From Gemmatimonadaceae bacterium (GTDB taxonomy: Bacteria; Latescibacterota; UBA2968; UBA8231), in contig PBSR01000245.1 of assembly GCA_002726335.1 (NCBI GenBank), positions 1 to 42,181 on the forward strand: a stretch of 42,181 bases of DNA, given 5' to 3'. The translations under genes and the position numbers were made by a program. Positions 1 through 8,619 of the stretch are shown here, in pieces; the first letter of the stretch is position 1, and each line of letters opens with the position of its first letter. The notes under the pieces are model-generated. The model was not told the DNA's origin, did no database searches, and was given only the letters and a program-made list of their open reading frames with translations.

Positions 1-29
1 ATCGGCGACACCAGGATCTTACCAGCCAT
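1..29 (-). CDS. 5' end of an unidentified gene (partial)
   Basis: An ATG at 29-27 on the minus strand is preceded by a strong Shine-Dalgarno GAGGAG (complement of 35-40) at 5 nt spacing. The open frame MAGKILVSP runs off the window edge. It lies 59 nt downstream of the preceding minus-strand gene, so it probably belongs to the same transcript. Nine residues are too few for an assignment. An N-terminus of this kind would fit a Rossmann-type dehydrogenase, but that is a guess. Confidence 0.5.
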
Positions 30-88
30 TGGCTCTCCTCGTTATTGTGGGCTGTCCGCCCCGTGGTTCGGCATGTCTACTCGGATCG

Positions 89-1396
89 TCATTGCAGCTC
101 GGGTGCCACCGTGTCGGGCGCGGCGCCGTTGACGGCGATGTTGAGGTGCAGGGTCACCCTCTGCGGACGCCCGGGCGAACCCGGAATCTGCCTCTCAGTC
201 GACGACGCGGCTCGCGACCATTGATGGGGTAGCAGCACGTCACCCACCTCCCGGTAGTCGTCGTAATGCGTCATCCACGTGGGTGACGGCAGGTTATGCT
301 TCTGTTTGTACCATCGCGCTTCCGCCCCCGACAGTCCTTCCCGCATCGCCAGCAGAAGCCCGGAATCGCGGGCAAAGAATGCCTCGAACTGACGCCCGAA
401 TTTGCGGTCATCTACTTGCACAAGATCAACACGCGGATTCCGCAGCTCCCAGGATTCCAACCTTCCGACGCCGGCATAGCCCAGCCTGATCCCTTCACCC
501 AGGAACCAGTCGCAGAAATGCCAGCGGGCGCCCTCGGATTGCAGCCGCAGTCTTGACGTCGTTCCGGGGGCGAAGATACGCCATCGTGCGTCGAACAGAC
601 GGTAGTAGGCGCGCCGAGTGTGCGCCGGGTTCTTTGTCACGTACGACGGAAACACCTCGCCACTGCCCAGATCAAAGTCAACCCGGAAGACATCCCGTTC
701 AAAGCGGTCGAGCCCGTGCATACGCCACGTGGCGATCGGATAAGGGTAGGGCGGAACACGGTCGATGCGCGCTGCCCGGCCCTCCCCCCAGACACTTTCG
801 GAAGCCACCACCCATACCACCATGCGCATCTCGGTGATCTTCAGCAGCTTATCGAGCCCACCCATGGCCTCAAAGGCACGCACCACGATGGCTTCGGCTT
901 TCGTGCGTGCCGCGCTTTCGGCGTCCGTCGGGTCCGCGTCCGGCGTCCAGTACCGCGCGTAGCCATCGTACTGGTCGCGCAACTGTCCCACGGCCTCGAT
1001 GTCCCGCTCATTCAGCGAGTAGTCGGCCAGATCCGGTTGCGACAGGAACACTGGCAGTCTCCCGCGTGGTTGCAGCGAATCAGCAAGGGCCGGGGGAGCC
1101 TCGGTTGTCAGAGACTCCGGGTCGGGATCAATGAATGGCAGGGGCACCGACTCCCCTGGTTTTGCCGGGACCTGTTTCCGCTCCATGAGACGTTCCGGGA
1201 TTCGACCCATCGGCCGCTGCAGAAACAGGTCCGGCGCCATCAACAGCAGGTCAGGCAGGTAACGCGTCGGCCGCAGCTGCTGCCTTCGGTACCAGTCCGC
1301 CATGCGCAGATACGCCGCCAGCAGAAGCAGGTGGACGAGAGTCGATGCGACCAGTGCCCAGATGACGCGGCGCCGGCTCTGGGGGGACGTGCCCAT
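89..1396 (-). CDS. Membrane-anchored periplasmic protein with LolA-like C-terminal region, function unknown
   Basis: A 435-residue protein not matched to a named family. Residues 1-10 are basic and residues 12-31 form one transmembrane helix, so it is probably an inner-membrane-anchored periplasmic protein. About 110 proline-rich, charged residues follow. The C-terminal part begins near residue 165 with an EAMGG-type segment (AFEAMGGLDKLLKI) and ends with YDDYREVGDVLLPHQW. Both patterns resemble the start and end of LolA/MucB-fold proteins that bind lipid or lipoprotein. This is fold-level resemblance only. The start is supported by GGAGAGA upstream of ATG. It follows the hemerythrin gene by 76 nt in the same direction. 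Confidence 0.75.
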   Translation of the reverse strand: MGTSPQSRRRVIWALVASTLVHLLLLAAYLRMADWYRRQQLRPTRYLPDLLLMAPDLFLQRPMGRIPERLMERKQVPAKPGESVPLPFIDPDPESLTTEAPPALADSLQPRGRLPVFLSQPDLADYSLNERDIEAVGQLRDQYDGYARYWTPDADPTDAESAARTKAEAIVVRAFEAMGGLDKLLKITEMRMVVWVVASESVWGEGRAARIDRVPPYPYPIATWRMHGLDRFERDVFRVDFDLGSGEVFPSYVTKNPAHTRRAYYRLFDARWRIFAPGTTSRLRLQSEGARWHFCDWFLGEGIRLGYAGVGRLESWELRNPRVDLVQVDDRKFGRQFEAFFARDSGLLLAMREGLSGAEARWYKQKHNLPSPTWMTHYDDYREVGDVLLPHQWSRAASSTERQIPGSPGRPQRVTLHLNIAVNGAAPDTVAPELQ

Positions 1397-1472
1397 GTTC
1401 TCTCCGCGGGCAACGCAGAGCCTGCCCCCCAGGCTCTACCATCGCGGTGCGACGGGAAAAGCTTCGTGGCCT

Positions 1473-1868
1473 TCAGGTTCGCAGTACGCAGCGTTTCAGG
1501 TGTGTGTCGATGCGGCAGATATGCGAATCCAGCCATTGATCGAGTGTATCCACGAGTTTGCGGGCATCGACGCCGTCGAAGCCGATGGCGGAATAGCGCT
1601 GCTGGTACTTGGCCAGAACGTCGAGAAACTGCGCGTGGGCCTCCTTGTTCTCCTTGGCCATGGGGCACTTGTGCTGCTCCATGCAGTCTTCTTCGAAACC
1701 AAAGTGGCCACGGCAGTAGCGCGTCAGAACCACCAGCAGATCGACGTAGGTCTGCTCTCCCATGTCCTCATCGAGGGCGACCCGGTAGTCCTCCGTCATC
1801 TTGAAGAGCATCTGGTGCTGCTCATCCAGGCGCGGGATGCCGGTGGCATACTCCTCTTTCCACTTCAT
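1473..1868 (-). CDS. Bacteriohemerythrin
   Basis: A 131-residue single-domain hemerythrin, an O2-binding four-helix bundle with a non-heme di-iron site. Visible ligands are H18 (DEQH), H55 and E59 (HFGFE), H78, H116 and D121 (HICRID). The first His of the usual HxxxH pair is replaced by Asn (N74, in ENKEAH), so one of the seven canonical ligands appears to be missing; H66 lies nearby. I chose the ATG at 1868 because MKWKEEYATGI is the normal start of this family and AGGAG precedes it; an in-frame start 87 nt upstream would overlap the neighbouring gene. It lies 19 nt after the Gfo/Idh/MocA gene. Likely roles are oxygen sensing, storage or delivery. Confidence 0.93.
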   Translation of the reverse strand: MKWKEEYATGIPRLDEQHQMLFKMTEDYRVALDEDMGEQTYVDLLVVLTRYCRGHFGFEEDCMEQHKCPMAKENKEAHAQFLDVLAKYQQRYSAIGFDGVDARKLVDTLDQWLDSHICRIDTHLKRCVLRT

Positions 1869-1887
1869 ACCTGACTCCTGGTAGCCG

Positions 1888-2982
1888 TCACGAATGCCCC
1901 TCCGCCTTGGGAGGACCATCATAACCGATACTCTCGTAGCCTGCCACATCGCCACCGAGACGACGGTAAGGATGTGGCAGGATCCTGTGTGATCGGTCCG
2001 CCAGCGGCAGCGTCACACGCTGGTTGCCAGCCGCCGCCGACAGCTTGATGGCGATGGCGATCTCGAGGGCCTGGCGATAGTCATGACCCGAGCATGGCAC
2101 CTCGGTTGCACCTGAATCGACGGCCTCGAGAAGACACTGCAGCCTGGACGCCATGGAGCGGCGGCGCTCACCCTGGACGAAGTCGGGCCATACGGGCGTG
2201 GCACCGGCACCGGTACCGACGATGTAGACATTGCCCTGGCTCTGCATGAACACCTTCCCCTTCGTTCCCGTCACGGACACGCGGCAGCTGACACGCCTCT
2301 CACTCCTGGGTTCGAGCACTTCACAGACGATCCCATTCGTCAGTCCCAGCCGGCCGTACGCGGGACAGTCCATCGTCAGATCATCCGCCTCTGGTGCACG
2401 GTACCCTGACAGAGGCGGCAACGTCCCGCCCTCCACCCATTCCACCTCACACCCGGTCACCCCGCGCATCTGCGTCAGCTGTACACAGCCGGCGCCCGAC
2501 ACCTCCACCGGCAGGCCACCGGGGATGGCAACACTCGTTACTTCACCGATGTTCCCGTCGGCGATCCACGCCGCCGTTTCGCGCAGGAAGGGCACTTCCC
2601 AGTGGGCGGTGGCACAACCGAAGGCAGCCCCGTGCTGCCGACAGGTTTCGACCATATAGTCCGCCGTGGACAGCTCGACGGCGATCGGCTTCTCGCAGGA
2701 GATGACACGGACCCCCGCTTCGGCACATCGGACGACGAGCTCATGGGCGATGCCCACGGGTAGCACGTTGCAGACCACGTCGGGGGTGTCTTTCGCCAAC
2801 AGATCGTCCAGGCCCTCGTAGATCTCGGTTACTCCGAGATTGCCGGCAAACTCCTCTCGACGGGGCGACGAGTCCACCAGAATCGGGTCCACCATATCGT
2901 GGTCGGCCGCGGCTTTCAGGTAGTGTTTGCCCCACATGCCGGCGCCGCCGACGATGGCCACCCGGTATCTACGCTCACCCAT
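1888..2982 (-). CDS. Gfo/Idh/MocA family oxidoreductase
   Basis: A 364-residue cytoplasmic NAD(P)-dependent dehydrogenase of the glucose-fructose oxidoreductase / inositol dehydrogenase family. The N-terminal Rossmann fold starts with VAIVGGAGMWGKHY. The family signature EKP is seen in VISCEKPIAVEL near residue 97, whose Lys is usually catalytic. The C-terminal half is the alpha/beta substrate domain. Substrates in this family are cyclic polyols and sugars, and the specific one cannot be read. It lies 26 nt downstream of a sulfatase, which suggests oxidation of a sugar released by desulfation. GC-rich and similar in style to its neighbours. Confidence 0.92.
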   Translation of the reverse strand: MGERRYRVAIVGGAGMWGKHYLKAAADHDMVDPILVDSSPRREEFAGNLGVTEIYEGLDDLLAKDTPDVVCNVLPVGIAHELVVRCAEAGVRVISCEKPIAVELSTADYMVETCRQHGAAFGCATAHWEVPFLRETAAWIADGNIGEVTSVAIPGGLPVEVSGAGCVQLTQMRGVTGCEVEWVEGGTLPPLSGYRAPEADDLTMDCPAYGRLGLTNGIVCEVLEPRSERRVSCRVSVTGTKGKVFMQSQGNVYIVGTGAGATPVWPDFVQGERRRSMASRLQCLLEAVDSGATEVPCSGHDYRQALEIAIAIKLSAAAGNQRVTLPLADRSHRILPHPYRRLGGDVAGYESIGYDGPPKAEGHS

Positions 2983-3008
2983 GGATCTGTTTCCCCCCCG
3001 TCATCCCA

Positions 3009-4391
3009 TCATCCGGCATCGGTCAGGTCGTACATGGCGATGATATAGGGGTGGTCCGGGTCGTAGGTGGTCAGCGTCTGCGCCTCGGTGACGCGACCAC
3101 AAGGTCGGCGCCCGCTGCCGTCGATGCCGGATGCCTCGCACCCCAGGTCTGCCTGGGCCCGCTCCACATGTGCCAGCAGGCGGCCCACCACGTCGGCGTG
3201 CTGATCGACGACGTTCGTCGTCTCCCCCAGGTCGGTCTGCAGATCGTAGAGCTCGCGAACCGGTTCCTCGTCGCGGCCACGTCGCAGGTGCAGCTTCCAC
3301 CGCTCGTCGCGTACGGCGTGCAGGCTGTTCTTCCAATAATAGAAAAAGGTCTCGTGCGGGCTGGTGGCGCCGGGCTCGCCGCGCCACAGTGCTGCCAGAT
3401 CCCTGCCATCGATCGTACGATCCTGCGGCTCCTGTGTACCTGCCAGTCGCGCCAGCGTCGGCAGCAGATCCATCGACGTGGCCAGCTCGCCGCAGGTGGA
3501 ACCGGCCTCGATCTGCCCCGGCCAGCGGGCGATGAGGGGCAGTCGGAAGCCACCCTCCCAGGTGCTCGCCTTGGTGCCCCGTAGAGGATCGTTGCTGCCA
3601 CCCTCTTTGGTGCGCGAGCCGTTGTCGGAGGTGAACAGCACGATGGTATTGTCGTCGAGGCCCAGGTTCCGCAACTCCGCCAGCAGCACGCCCACACTCC
3701 AGTCGATGGCCTCGACGCAGGCTCCATAGGGACCATTGCGCGATTGCTCCATGAAACGGGCCGCGGCATAGAGCGGCAGGTGCACGTGCATGTGTGCCAG
3801 ATACAGAAAGAACGGCTCCTTCGCGTGGCCGCGGATGAAGCGCACACTCTCTTCGACGTAGCGCTCGGTCAGGCCTTCCTGATCAGGCTGCGCCTGGATC
3901 ACCTCTTCGTCACGCAGCAGCGGCAGCGGCGGCCAGCGATCCTCCCGGCCGGCCTGGCGCCCCATGTCGTTGGAATACGGCAGCCCGTAATAGTGGTCGA
4001 AGCCGTGGCGCGTGGGCAGAAACTCCGGCTGATCGCCGAGATGCCACTTGCCCACCAACTGCGTGGCGTAGCCCTGCTCTTTGAGCAATGAGGCGATGGT
4101 GATCTCGTCGGGGCTCAGGCCCACGGCGTCACCGGGGAACAGTACCACACTGCCGTTGTCACCGGTGCCCAGGCCGATGCGCTGGGGATAGCAGCCCGTC
4201 ATCATCGCGCCTCGCGAAGGCGAGCAGACTGCCGACGCCATGTAGAAGTCGGTGAGTCGCATGCCCTCGGAGGCCAGGCGATCGAGATGTGGGGTCGAAT
4301 GCCGGGTGGAACCATAGCAGCCAACGTCGCCGTACCCGAGATCGTCGCAGTTGATCAGGATGATGTTCGGTCGGTCCGTTGGGGCTCGCAT
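3009..4391 (-). CDS. Type I sulfatase (formylglycine-dependent)
   Basis: A 460-residue arylsulfatase-family hydrolase of sulfate esters. The N-terminus PNIILINCDDLGYGD supplies the metal-binding Asp pair (D16, D17). C56-S-P-S-R60 is the C-x-P-S-R motif whose Cys is oxidised to formylglycine. LFTSDNGS near residue 255 supplies the distal metal ligands. No signal peptide is seen, so the enzyme appears cytoplasmic and would act on imported sulfated sugars or small esters. No formylglycine-generating enzyme is in the window. The ATG shares one base with the stop of the upstream gene (TGATG), implying translational coupling. Confidence 0.95.
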   Translation of the reverse strand: MRAPTDRPNIILINCDDLGYGDVGCYGSTRHSTPHLDRLASEGMRLTDFYMASAVCSPSRGAMMTGCYPQRIGLGTGDNGSVVLFPGDAVGLSPDEITIASLLKEQGYATQLVGKWHLGDQPEFLPTRHGFDHYYGLPYSNDMGRQAGREDRWPPLPLLRDEEVIQAQPDQEGLTERYVEESVRFIRGHAKEPFFLYLAHMHVHLPLYAAARFMEQSRNGPYGACVEAIDWSVGVLLAELRNLGLDDNTIVLFTSDNGSRTKEGGSNDPLRGTKASTWEGGFRLPLIARWPGQIEAGSTCGELATSMDLLPTLARLAGTQEPQDRTIDGRDLAALWRGEPGATSPHETFFYYWKNSLHAVRDERWKLHLRRGRDEEPVRELYDLQTDLGETTNVVDQHADVVGRLLAHVERAQADLGCEASGIDGSGRRPCGRVTEAQTLTTYDPDHPYIIAMYDLTDAG

Positions 4392-4726
4392 CAGCCGTGC
4401 TCTTTCCCGGCAAAGGCACCGCCCGTGACGGCGACGCGGTAGGGGTAGAAGGTTGCGGTCATGACGCCATCGATGATGGCGGGGTCGGACTCCATCAGCC
4501 GCCGGGCGGCAGTGGCTGATTCGGCCTCAAAGACGACATGACCCATGGTGTCGGCGCCGCTGTCTGAAGTGCGTCCGGCCATCAGTACGATCCCGTCAGC
4601 GGCGAGATGCTTCAGATGCTGAAAGTGGCGGCCCACGACCTCCTGCTCACGGTCGGTGGGACCTTCCGTGATCATCTCGACTCGTGCGGGGCGCAGCACG
4701 TAGAGGAATTGCTCCAGTTCAGGCAT
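4391..4726 (-). CDS. YciI-family protein
   Basis: A 111-residue protein of the YCII-related (dimeric alpha/beta ferredoxin-like) family. Family features are the start ELEQFLYVLRPARVEM, a central segment with GIVLMAGR, and a final part with VVFEAESATAARRLMESDP. Members are small putative enzymes or accessory proteins of catabolic operons with poorly defined chemistry. It is the first gene of the minus-strand unit and is coupled to the sulfatase by a TGATG overlap. No Shine-Dalgarno precedes the ATG; a promoter-like pair lies immediately upstream, so the message may be leaderless. Confidence 0.85.
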   Translation of the reverse strand: MPELEQFLYVLRPARVEMITEGPTDREQEVVGRHFQHLKHLAADGIVLMAGRTSDSGADTMGHVVFEAESATAARRLMESDPAIIDGVMTATFYPYRVAVTGGAFAGKEHG

Positions 4727-4735
4727 GGACTATGC

Positions 4736-4764
4736 AATTTACGCAGGCTCCGGGACCCCGCCAA
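4736..4764 (-). promoter_or_regulatory. Candidate promoter for the YciI-sulfatase-oxidoreductase unit
   Basis: On the minus strand TTGGCG (complement of 4759-4764) and TAAATT (complement of 4736-4741) are separated by 17 nt. Each matches the sigma-70 consensus at 4 of 6 positions. The -10 ends 9 nt before the ATG at 4726, so the predicted transcript would begin within 2-3 nt of the start codon. Confidence 0.35.
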
Positions 4765-4775
4765 CGGTGTGCCCC

Positions 4776-4806
4776 TTGACGGCGTCTTACGCACAGACGC
4801 TAGTAT
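4776..4806 (+). promoter_or_regulatory. Candidate promoter for the plus-strand Gfo/Idh/MocA gene
   Basis: TTGACG (4776-4781) and TAGTAT (4801-4806) are separated by 19 nt, slightly long. They lie 45 nt upstream of the ATG at 4851 within the divergent intergenic region. This is a weak prediction by eye. Confidence 0.25.
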
Positions 4807-4850
4807 CGGCTCTATACATCATCAACCTGGGAAAAGCTGCGAGGACCCAC

Positions 4851-6062
4851 ATGGCAAGAACCAAGGGCAACACCGTGAACCTGGCGATTATCGGCTGCGG
4901 CGGCATGGCCGGCGCCCATCTCAACGGCTATGAAGAATTGGCGCGCAAGGGCGAGACCCGCTTCCGCATCGTCGCCGCCGTGGACGAAGCCAGAGATCGG
5001 GCCGACGCCTTCGCTACCCGTCTGCGGGGCAACCTCGGCTGGGAGGTAGCCACCTTCAGGAATGTGGATCAACTGCTCAACAGTGGTCTGCAGATCGACG
5101 GCGGTGACATCTGCAGTCCCCACGGCCTGCACCACGTGCTCAGCTGTCAGCTGTTGGATGGTGGCGTCAACGTGCTGTGCGAGAAACCCATCGGCGTCAC
5201 CGTCAAAGCCTCGAAGAAGATCGCTGCCACGGCGAAGAAACGCGGCCTCGTGGCCGCTACCGCCGAGCAGTGCCGGCGCGCCATCGGCCAGCGCACGATT
5301 CACTGGGCCTTCCACGACGGCGACCTGCTCGGCACACCGAAGATGTGGTGGGCGGTGAAGGCGGGCTGGCAGGATCCGACCAACGTGGGCGGTTGGCACT
5401 GGCGGGTCGATCGGAAACTCGGCGGCTGCGGCATGGTGATGGACTCCGGCGCCCACTGGGTCGACACCATGCGCTACTGGTTCGGCGAGATCGACTCGGT
5501 CTACGCCCGCGTCGAGCAGATCTTCGACCGCAAACTGCAAAAGGGCCAACGACAGGTGAAGAGCGCCCAGGAGGATTTCTGGACGGCCATCTTCAACTTC
5601 AAGAGCGGCCTCATCGGCACCTGGTCGTGGACGGTGAGTGCGCCAGGGAAGGGGTTCACCCAGCTGACCATGTCGGGCACACGCGGCTCCATCGTCGACT
5701 CCGACATCTTCCATCCCGCTGCTTTCCAGGCCAACGGCGAATGCCAGCTGCTCGACGGCACCACCTACAGCATGCCGAAGCTGCAGGACATGTATCTCGG
5801 TAGCCTGTCGAAGAAACGACGCGAGGAGCTGTTCCCATACGGAATCACCGGTGGTGTGACGCTGGAACTGTGGGACTTCATCGACGCCCTGTCGAAGGCG
5901 CGACCTGTCGAGATCGATGTGGAGGAAGGCCTGCGCTCGAAAGCCGTGAGCGAGGCGATCTATGAGTCCAGCAAGGCCGGGCAGGTGGTCAAGGTGGCCG
6001 ACGTTCTGTCGGGCAAGGTCAACGCCTGGCAGCGGGACGTGGACCGGATGTGGAAGCTGTAG
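4851..6062 (+). CDS. Gfo/Idh/MocA family oxidoreductase
   Basis: A 403-residue NAD(P)-dependent oxidoreductase. The Rossmann motif is LAIIGCGGMAGAHL near residues 9-22, followed by NVLCEKPIGVT carrying the EKP signature. The second domain contains GWHWRVDRKLGGCGMVMDSGAHWVD, typical of the sugar-binding half with its GxxxDxGxHxxD pattern. I chose the ATG at 4851: it has GAGGA upstream and begins just before the nucleotide fold. An open frame reaches back to 4725 but has no family similarity and crosses the divergent promoter region. Substrate unknown. It stands alone before the polymerase gene, so a functional link with the sulfatase unit across the divergent gap is only inferred. Confidence 0.92.
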   Translation: MARTKGNTVNLAIIGCGGMAGAHLNGYEELARKGETRFRIVAAVDEARDRADAFATRLRGNLGWEVATFRNVDQLLNSGLQIDGGDICSPHGLHHVLSCQLLDGGVNVLCEKPIGVTVKASKKIAATAKKRGLVAATAEQCRRAIGQRTIHWAFHDGDLLGTPKMWWAVKAGWQDPTNVGGWHWRVDRKLGGCGMVMDSGAHWVDTMRYWFGEIDSVYARVEQIFDRKLQKGQRQVKSAQEDFWTAIFNFKSGLIGTWSWTVSAPGKGFTQLTMSGTRGSIVDSDIFHPAAFQANGECQLLDGTTYSMPKLQDMYLGSLSKKRREELFPYGITGGVTLELWDFIDALSKARPVEIDVEEGLRSKAVSEAIYESSKAGQVVKVADVLSGKVNAWQRDVDRMWKL

Positions 6063-6103
6063 TTCTGCTGGTCTCCCGGTGGTCGCACTGCACGTTTGTG
6101 TAG

Positions 6104-6109
6104 TATATT
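6104..6109 (+). promoter_or_regulatory. Candidate -10 element directly before polB
   Basis: TATATT matches TATAAT at 5 of 6 positions and ends 6 nt before the ATG at 6116. No Shine-Dalgarno lies between them. Transcription from it would start at or next to the A of the ATG, giving a leaderless mRNA. No convincing -35 is visible. Confidence 0.35.
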
Positions 6110-6115
6110 GCCCCT

Positions 6116-8605
6116 ATGACAGCGGCCCGCCCAGAACCCACCGAGGAAGAACGCGGCTTCCTCCTGCACACCTTCCACCGCAACCAGGGGGACTCGACCA
6201 CCCTCTTCGGCGTGGGCCGCCTCGAAACAGGCCAGACCTTCGCCTTTGCCGATAACCGCCAGCGCCCCGCTTTCTACCTGCGCGCCTCCGAGCTGGCCCG
6301 GGCCCGGCCGTTCTGTCTGGGCGCCGGCGCTGAATTCGACGAGGCGACCGGGCTGACGACGATGGACGGCGAGGCGGTGGTCCGCGTCGGCCTGCGCAAA
6401 GCCTACCAGCTGCGTCGCCTCGCCGACGGCCTGCACGAGAACAGGCTGCGCACGTACGAGGCCGACTTCGCTTTCCCCCGGCAGTATCTCGTCGATCGCG
6501 GCATCCGGGGTGGTGTGCGCTTGAGCGGCCCCTGGCGACCGGGCAACGGCGTCGACCGGGTCTATCTTGAACCCGAGCTCGAACCGAACGACTACGAGCC
6601 GGAGCTTTCGGTCCTGGCTCTCGACATCGAGACACCTCCTGACGCGTCCTCCGTCCTGGCCTGCTCACTGGTTCTGTGGGGCGGAGTCGACGACACCCGC
6701 CTGGAAGAGATCCATCTCGTCGGTGATGCCGATGACGAACCGGGCGCCGTGTGCTGTCACGCCTCCGAAGGCGATCTGCTCATCGGACTGGCCGCCCGCA
6801 TCAGAGCGCTGGATCCTGATATCCTCACGGGCTGGAACGTCATCGATTTTGATCTGACGGTCCTGCAGAAGCGTTTCGCCGCTTACGATCTGCCCTTCAA
6901 CCTCGGTCGCTCCAGCGACGATTCGTGGTATCAGGAGAGCGACGTGTGGGGTGCCAGCCGCGTCGTCGTCTACGGCCGCCAGGTCCTCGATGCCATGCAT
7001 CTGGCACGCACGACCCTGACACGTTTCGATGACAACCGCCTGGGTACGGTGGCGCAGGCCCTGCTCGGCCGGGGCAAGACGCTCAGTGCTGACGGCGAAG
7101 AGGAGTCCATCGCCGATCGCATCCTCCACACCTATCACAATGACCGCGCCGCCTTCGCCGAGTACTGCCTCGAAGACTCGCGCCTGGTGCGCGACATCCT
7201 CGTGCAGGAGGGCCTCATCCAGCTCAGCCTGCGCCGCGCCGCACTCACCGGCCTGCCTCTGGAGCGGGCCTGGGGCTCGGTGGCGGCCTTCGACTTCCTC
7301 TACATCCTCGGGTTGCGACAGCGGGGTATGGTGGCCCCGAGCAACGGCATCGACCGCGTGCACATGGGGGGCTCACCTGGCGGACTCGTCATGCCGACAA
7401 AGGCTGGACTGTATCCCCACGTCTTCGTCTTCGACTTCAAGAGCCTCTACCCTTCCATCATCCGCACCTTCAACATCGACCCGCTGACGCATCTGCAGGC
7501 ACGCACCGCCACCCTCGCCGACGCCCGCCCCGGCGACATGCCCGTCGCCGCCGAACACGGCCCCGACTACGTCACCGAACCCGGTGTCAGCGGTGACCAC
7601 ATCCGGGCACCGAACGGCGCCCTCTTTGTGCGCCAGACCGGCATCCTGCCGCAGATCCTGGCCGGATTCTTTGAGCAACGCGCCGTTGCCAGAGCGAACG
7701 ACGATGACCTGGCGGCCTACACGTACAAGATCGTCATGAACTCTTTCTACGGGGTGCTGGCCACCAGTTCCTGCCGTTTTGCCGAGGGCGCGCTGGCCGG
7801 CGCCATCACCGGCTTCGGACACTACCTGCTGCGCTGGACCAAAGCGCTGCTGCAGGACTCGGGACGCGGTACCGTCCTCTACGGCGACACGGACTCCCTG
7901 TTCGTCGATGCCCAGCTGCCCGGTGAGGTGACACCGGCAGAGGCCCACGCACAGGGTCAGGACCTTTGCGCCTGGCTCAACGACCGGTTGGCCGAACATG
8001 TGCAGCAACTGTTCGACCTGCCCAGCCATCTGGATCTGGAGTTCGAGAAGTACTACGCCCGCTTCTTTCTGCCGCCCATGCGCGGCGACAGCGAAAAGGC
8101 ACGGGCCAAAGGGTACGCCGGACTCAAAGTCGCGGCGGACGGATCGGATGAGGTGGAGATCATCGGCATGGAGGCGGTGCGCCGGGACTGGACCGACCTG
8201 GCCCACGAGGTACAGCGCGACCTGCTGGACATGGTCTTCCGCGACGTCCCGGGCCCTGAACTGGAGGCCCGGGTGCTCGACTGGGTCGATGCCATGAGGC
8301 GCGGTGAACGCGATGATGACCTCATCTACCGCAAGGCACTGCGAAAGTCAGTGGACGGGTACACCAAGACCGTCCCTGCCCACGTGGCGGCAGCACGGCT
8401 GCTGCCTTCGGCGCGAGGTACGATCCGCTACGTCGTCACCCTGGATGGACCGCAGCCGGTGGGTCATCTGACCTCACCCATCGACTACGAGCACTACGTC
8501 GAAAAGCAGATCCGCCCCATCGTGCGCACCATCGGTCAGGTCTGCGATCTCGACGTGGAGGTGGCCCTCGGCGGCACGCCGGACCTGTTCCGCAGTCTGG
8601 GGTGA
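6116..8605 (+). CDS. polB: DNA polymerase II (family B, with 3'-5' exonuclease)
   Basis: An 829-residue family B DNA polymerase (E. coli Pol II is 783 residues), a proofreading enzyme for repair and damage-restart synthesis. The exonuclease domain shows Exo I D170-I-E172, Exo II GWNVIDFD, and Exo III YCLEDSRLV. The polymerase domain shows motif A DFKSLYPSII with D440, motif B YKIVMNSFYG, and motif C YGDTDS with D591 and D593. All catalytic acids are present, so both activities should be intact. The N-terminal 150 residues match the family B N-terminal domain. The end converges on the next gene with a 14-nt gap. No LexA-like site was recognised upstream. Confidence 0.97.
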   Translation: MTAARPEPTEEERGFLLHTFHRNQGDSTTLFGVGRLETGQTFAFADNRQRPAFYLRASELARARPFCLGAGAEFDEATGLTTMDGEAVVRVGLRKAYQLRRLADGLHENRLRTYEADFAFPRQYLVDRGIRGGVRLSGPWRPGNGVDRVYLEPELEPNDYEPELSVLALDIETPPDASSVLACSLVLWGGVDDTRLEEIHLVGDADDEPGAVCCHASEGDLLIGLAARIRALDPDILTGWNVIDFDLTVLQKRFAAYDLPFNLGRSSDDSWYQESDVWGASRVVVYGRQVLDAMHLARTTLTRFDDNRLGTVAQALLGRGKTLSADGEEESIADRILHTYHNDRAAFAEYCLEDSRLVRDILVQEGLIQLSLRRAALTGLPLERAWGSVAAFDFLYILGLRQRGMVAPSNGIDRVHMGGSPGGLVMPTKAGLYPHVFVFDFKSLYPSIIRTFNIDPLTHLQARTATLADARPGDMPVAAEHGPDYVTEPGVSGDHIRAPNGALFVRQTGILPQILAGFFEQRAVARANDDDLAAYTYKIVMNSFYGVLATSSCRFAEGALAGAITGFGHYLLRWTKALLQDSGRGTVLYGDTDSLFVDAQLPGEVTPAEAHAQGQDLCAWLNDRLAEHVQQLFDLPSHLDLEFEKYYARFFLPPMRGDSEKARAKGYAGLKVAADGSDEVEIIGMEAVRRDWTDLAHEVQRDLLDMVFRDVPGPELEARVLDWVDAMRRGERDDDLIYRKALRKSVDGYTKTVPAHVAAARLLPSARGTIRYVVTLDGPQPVGHLTSPIDYEHYVEKQIRPIVRTIGQVCDLDVEVALGGTPDLFRSLG

Positions 8606-8619
8606 TGGTCACGACCTGA

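Noticed and set aside
620..1804. Long plus-strand frame opposite the anchored protein and hemerythrin genes
   Set aside because: Arg/Pro/His-rich composition typical of an antisense shadow in GC-rich DNA; the minus-strand genes explain the region.
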